DNA of 64,000 nt, taken from Arboricoccus pini (GTDB taxonomy: Bacteria > Pseudomonadota > Alphaproteobacteria > Geminicoccales > Geminicoccaceae). Under the pieces are notes generated by a model. The model saw only the letters and a list, made by a program, of their open reading frames with translations. It ran no database searches and had not been told where the DNA came from. The position numbers and the translations under genes are program-made. The stretch is taken from positions 248,001 to 312,000 of the forward strand of contig NZ_FYEH01000004.1 in the NCBI RefSeq assembly GCF_900187945.1, read 5' to 3'. Shown in pieces: positions 62,484-64,000 of this stretch; positions within the stretch are counted from its first letter, which is position 1; every line of letters begins with the position of its first letter.

Positions 62484-63517
62484 GGTACCGGTACCGCCTC
62501 AAAGAGCCGTTGACAGAGATCGGCCACGATGGCTTCGCGCCGAAGATCATAGACTGGGTCAAGAAAAATACGGTGAGCCATGACGGGCGTGAAGACCGCG
62601 CGGATATCCTCAGGAACCAGCATAATCCGCCCATCCAGCCAGGCGGCGACCTTGGCTGCGCGTATGAGGAACGACAGGCCCCGCGGGCTGCCGCCTCCCT
62701 CGACAAGGCGCTCCATGTCGACGTCCGGCAGCACTATATTTGCCGATGTCGGACGTCGAAGGCAGTCCCAGAGCGCCATGACGTAGTCTTGCAGACGCGA
62801 ACTCGCATCGACCGAGACCTGGATGCGCTCTGCCACGGAACCCAGTTCGCGATAGTCGAGGATCGCCGGTCGTAACCCGGCGATTAGCCGGTCGACGTCA
62901 TGGAACCGCGAGGAAAAGATCAACGCGCGCCTGGCTGCCGAATCGGTAGGCGTGGCAACGTTGATCTCCATCAAAAAGCGGTCCCGGGCTGCCGCTGGCA
63001 GCTCGAATGTTTCCTCGCGCTCGATTCGATTGCGGTCGGCGAAGATCTGGAGGTAGGGGAAATCAACGTTGCGCGCGAAGGCGGCTATGCTTTTTTCGGC
63101 CATTAGTCGCAGCAACAGCGCGTGGACCTGCGGCCGCGCGCGATTGATCTCGTTGAAAAAGAAAATTGAGAGGTCGCCGCCATGGCGGAGAATCGGCCCG
63201 GGCTCGACACGCGGCCGGCCATCCTCGCCGATATAGGTATGGTAGATAAGATCCGAAGGCATCAGATCGACCGTGCCCTCGATGCGCTCGAAAAGCCCCC
63301 CCAGCACATGGGCGACAGCGCGTAGCAGGGTGGTCTTTCCCACCCCGACATCCCCTTCGAGCAGCACATGACCACGGGCGAAGATCGCGATCGTCAAAAG
63401 GCGGATGACGGCATCCTGGCCCAAGACGGCCTTCGCAACCTCTGCCTCGAACTCGAGGGCCGCCTGCCGCCAGAAGGAAAGGACGGGATCTGTCGATCCG
63501 TCGCCACGTGTCGCCAT
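62480..63517 (-). CDS. mxaR: MoxR-type AAA+ ATPase MxaR
   Basis: A 345-residue AAA+ ATPase required for methanol dehydrogenase activation. Walker A is LLEGDVGVGKTTLL. The Walker B/motif reads SIFFFNEINRARPQVHALLL, with Asn where MoxR proteins usually have Asp (compare ADEIN in the paralogue at 35.2 kb). Sensor 1 is IFADRNRIEREETFELPAAARDRFLMEI, and the lid ends MAHRIFLDP. The ATG at 63517 is preferred, with AGGCAGAG upstream; an ATG eight codons earlier has no site. It is 146 bases from mxaI and overlaps mxaS. Operon position and sequence agree. Confidence 0.9.
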   Translation of the reverse strand: MATRGDGSTDPVLSFWRQAALEFEAEVAKAVLGQDAVIRLLTIAIFARGHVLLEGDVGVGKTTLLRAVAHVLGGLFERIEGTVDLMPSDLIYHTYIGEDGRPRVEPGPILRHGGDLSIFFFNEINRARPQVHALLLRLMAEKSIAAFARNVDFPYLQIFADRNRIEREETFELPAAARDRFLMEINVATPTDSAARRALIFSSRFHDVDRLIAGLRPAILDYRELGSVAERIQVSVDASSRLQDYVMALWDCLRRPTSANIVLPDVDMERLVEGGGSPRGLSFLIRAAKVAAWLDGRIMLVPEDIRAVFTPVMAHRIFLDPVYDLRREAIVADLCQRLFEAVPVP

Positions 63518-63560
63518 GAGGATACTCTGCCTTGACGGCATTGGTTATTGTTTATTTCGG

Positions 63561-63603
63561 GAGACGAGCCCCCCGGCCCTCGCACGCAGAGGGCGGAGGT
63601 CTC
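63561..63603 (-). other. Nested inverted repeat between mxaI and mxaR
   Basis: GCCCTC (63576-63581) and GAGGGC (63589-63594) form a 6-bp stem with a seven-base loop, inside a wider GAGAC/GTCTC pair (63561-63565 and 63599-63603). No T tract follows in the direction of the operon. It lies in the only sizeable gap of the operon, just after the small abundant subunit MxaI. It could stabilise upstream mxaF/I mRNA and lower expression of the accessory genes; that role is inferred. Confidence 0.5.
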
Positions 63604-63662
63604 GCGATTGCCGCGACGGGACATGTTCAGGCAAGCCCCGTCGCTTCGCTGGCATTGAAGAA

Positions 63663-63974
63663 CTAGTCAGCGATCTTACTGACGTCGTTCTCCCATTTGC
63701 CGGTCTTGTTGAAGTTGGCGACGCGTTTGGCATTGCGCGCTTCCATACCGGCGATCGACTCGCTCTGCTTGTTGAGCTGGGTCGGATTATGCTTGGGATC
63801 GTATTTCGAGCCCGCGACCTTGTCGGGAAATCCGGGCTTCGGCTCCCAGCAATTACCCGGCGCTCGGCACTTCGTGCCGTCATAGGCCAGCGCGCCAGAA
63901 ACCGGCAGCGCCAACGTGGCGCCGAAAGCGAAAAGTGCGGCCAGGGTAGCACGCCTCAGAGTCGTTGTTTGCAT
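63663..63974 (-). CDS. mxaI: Methanol dehydrogenase small (beta) subunit MxaI
   Basis: A 103-residue precursor with a Sec signal of about 30 residues (TLAALFAFGATLALPVSGALA), giving a mature protein that starts YDGTKCRAPGNCWEPKPGFP, the characteristic MxaI opening with its two cysteines. A lysine-rich helix follows (GSKYDPKHNPTQLNKQSESIAGMEARNAKRVANFNKTGKW, in part). MxaI wraps around the PQQ-containing MxaF in the periplasmic alpha2-beta2 enzyme. GGAGAGG lies upstream of the ATG. mxaG, mxaJ and mxaF should be beyond the right edge. This gene establishes the operon as calcium-type methanol dehydrogenase. Confidence 0.97.
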   Translation of the reverse strand: MQTTTLRRATLAALFAFGATLALPVSGALAYDGTKCRAPGNCWEPKPGFPDKVAGSKYDPKHNPTQLNKQSESIAGMEARNAKRVANFNKTGKWENDVSKIAD

Positions 63975-64000
63975 GGAAAGCCTCTCCTTTTCAGCGGATT

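Overview
The window is a GC-rich, gene-dense stretch of an alphaproteobacterial chromosome. The gene families and their order are typical of that class: addB-addA, comF-grx-DUF1178 facing ubiG, lysC/ptsP/rodZ-like/ispG/hisS/prfA/prmC, murA-DUF2948-hisD-UPF0262-LMW phosphatase, and a MoxR/DUF58/DUF4159 operon divergent from DUF1285-NUDIX-DUF6111-cca. A mxa cluster at the right edge (mxaI to mxaD) indicates a methylotroph that uses the calcium/PQQ-type methanol dehydrogenase. I would place it near Rhodospirillales or Hyphomicrobiales, but the sequence alone does not settle the order. There are no rRNA genes, insertion sequences, phages or CRISPR arrays.

Left part (1-21.8 kb): recombinational repair (end of addB, addA), thioredoxin, a small glycine-rich membrane peptide, a lipid A-type acyltransferase, comF-glutaredoxin-DUF1178, ubiG, aspartate kinase, a nitronate monooxygenase, EI-Ntr (ptsP), a RodZ-like protein, and an isoprenoid/translation block (ispG, hisS, prfA, prmC) that ends in a TerB-like protein and the bifunctional NAD(P)HX repair enzyme.

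Middle part (22-34.7 kb): a PAS-GGDEF-EAL gene broken by one frameshift and one stop codon. It is followed on the minus strand by dcd, murA, DUF2948, hisD, UPF0262 and a low-molecular-weight phosphatase. tRNA-Thr(GGT), a Pmp3-type peptide, crcB, tRNA-Gln(CTG) and the DUF1285-NUDIX-DUF6111-cca operon come next.

34.8-56.4 kb: a four-gene MoxR/DUF58/DUF4159/membrane-protein operon, a glycosyltransferase-ELM1 fusion and an AI-2E permease. Then comes an envelope neighbourhood in which a Braun/OprI-like lipoprotein ending in Leu-Arg-Lys lies between two YkuD L,D-transpeptidases. DUF1244, bacterioferritin behind an Irr/ICE-type palindrome, a UbiH-like monooxygenase, a DUF1499 lipoprotein, a divergent DUF1127/MocR pair, an unrecognised exported protein and purA complete this part.

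56.6-64 kb: a tightly overlapping minus-strand methanol-dehydrogenase operon, mxaI-R-S-A-C-K-L-D, ending in a YVTN beta-propeller protein. mxaF/J/G should lie beyond the right edge. The AAA+/VWA proteins MxaR, S, C and L form a second MoxR-type chaperone system, separate from the generic one 20 kb away. The observations I consider most worth testing are the Lpp-like/L,D-transpeptidase neighbourhood, the glycosyltransferase/methyltransferase-remnant/ELM1 fusion, the mxa operon with twin-arginine-type signals on its last two products, and the Irr-type site at bfr.
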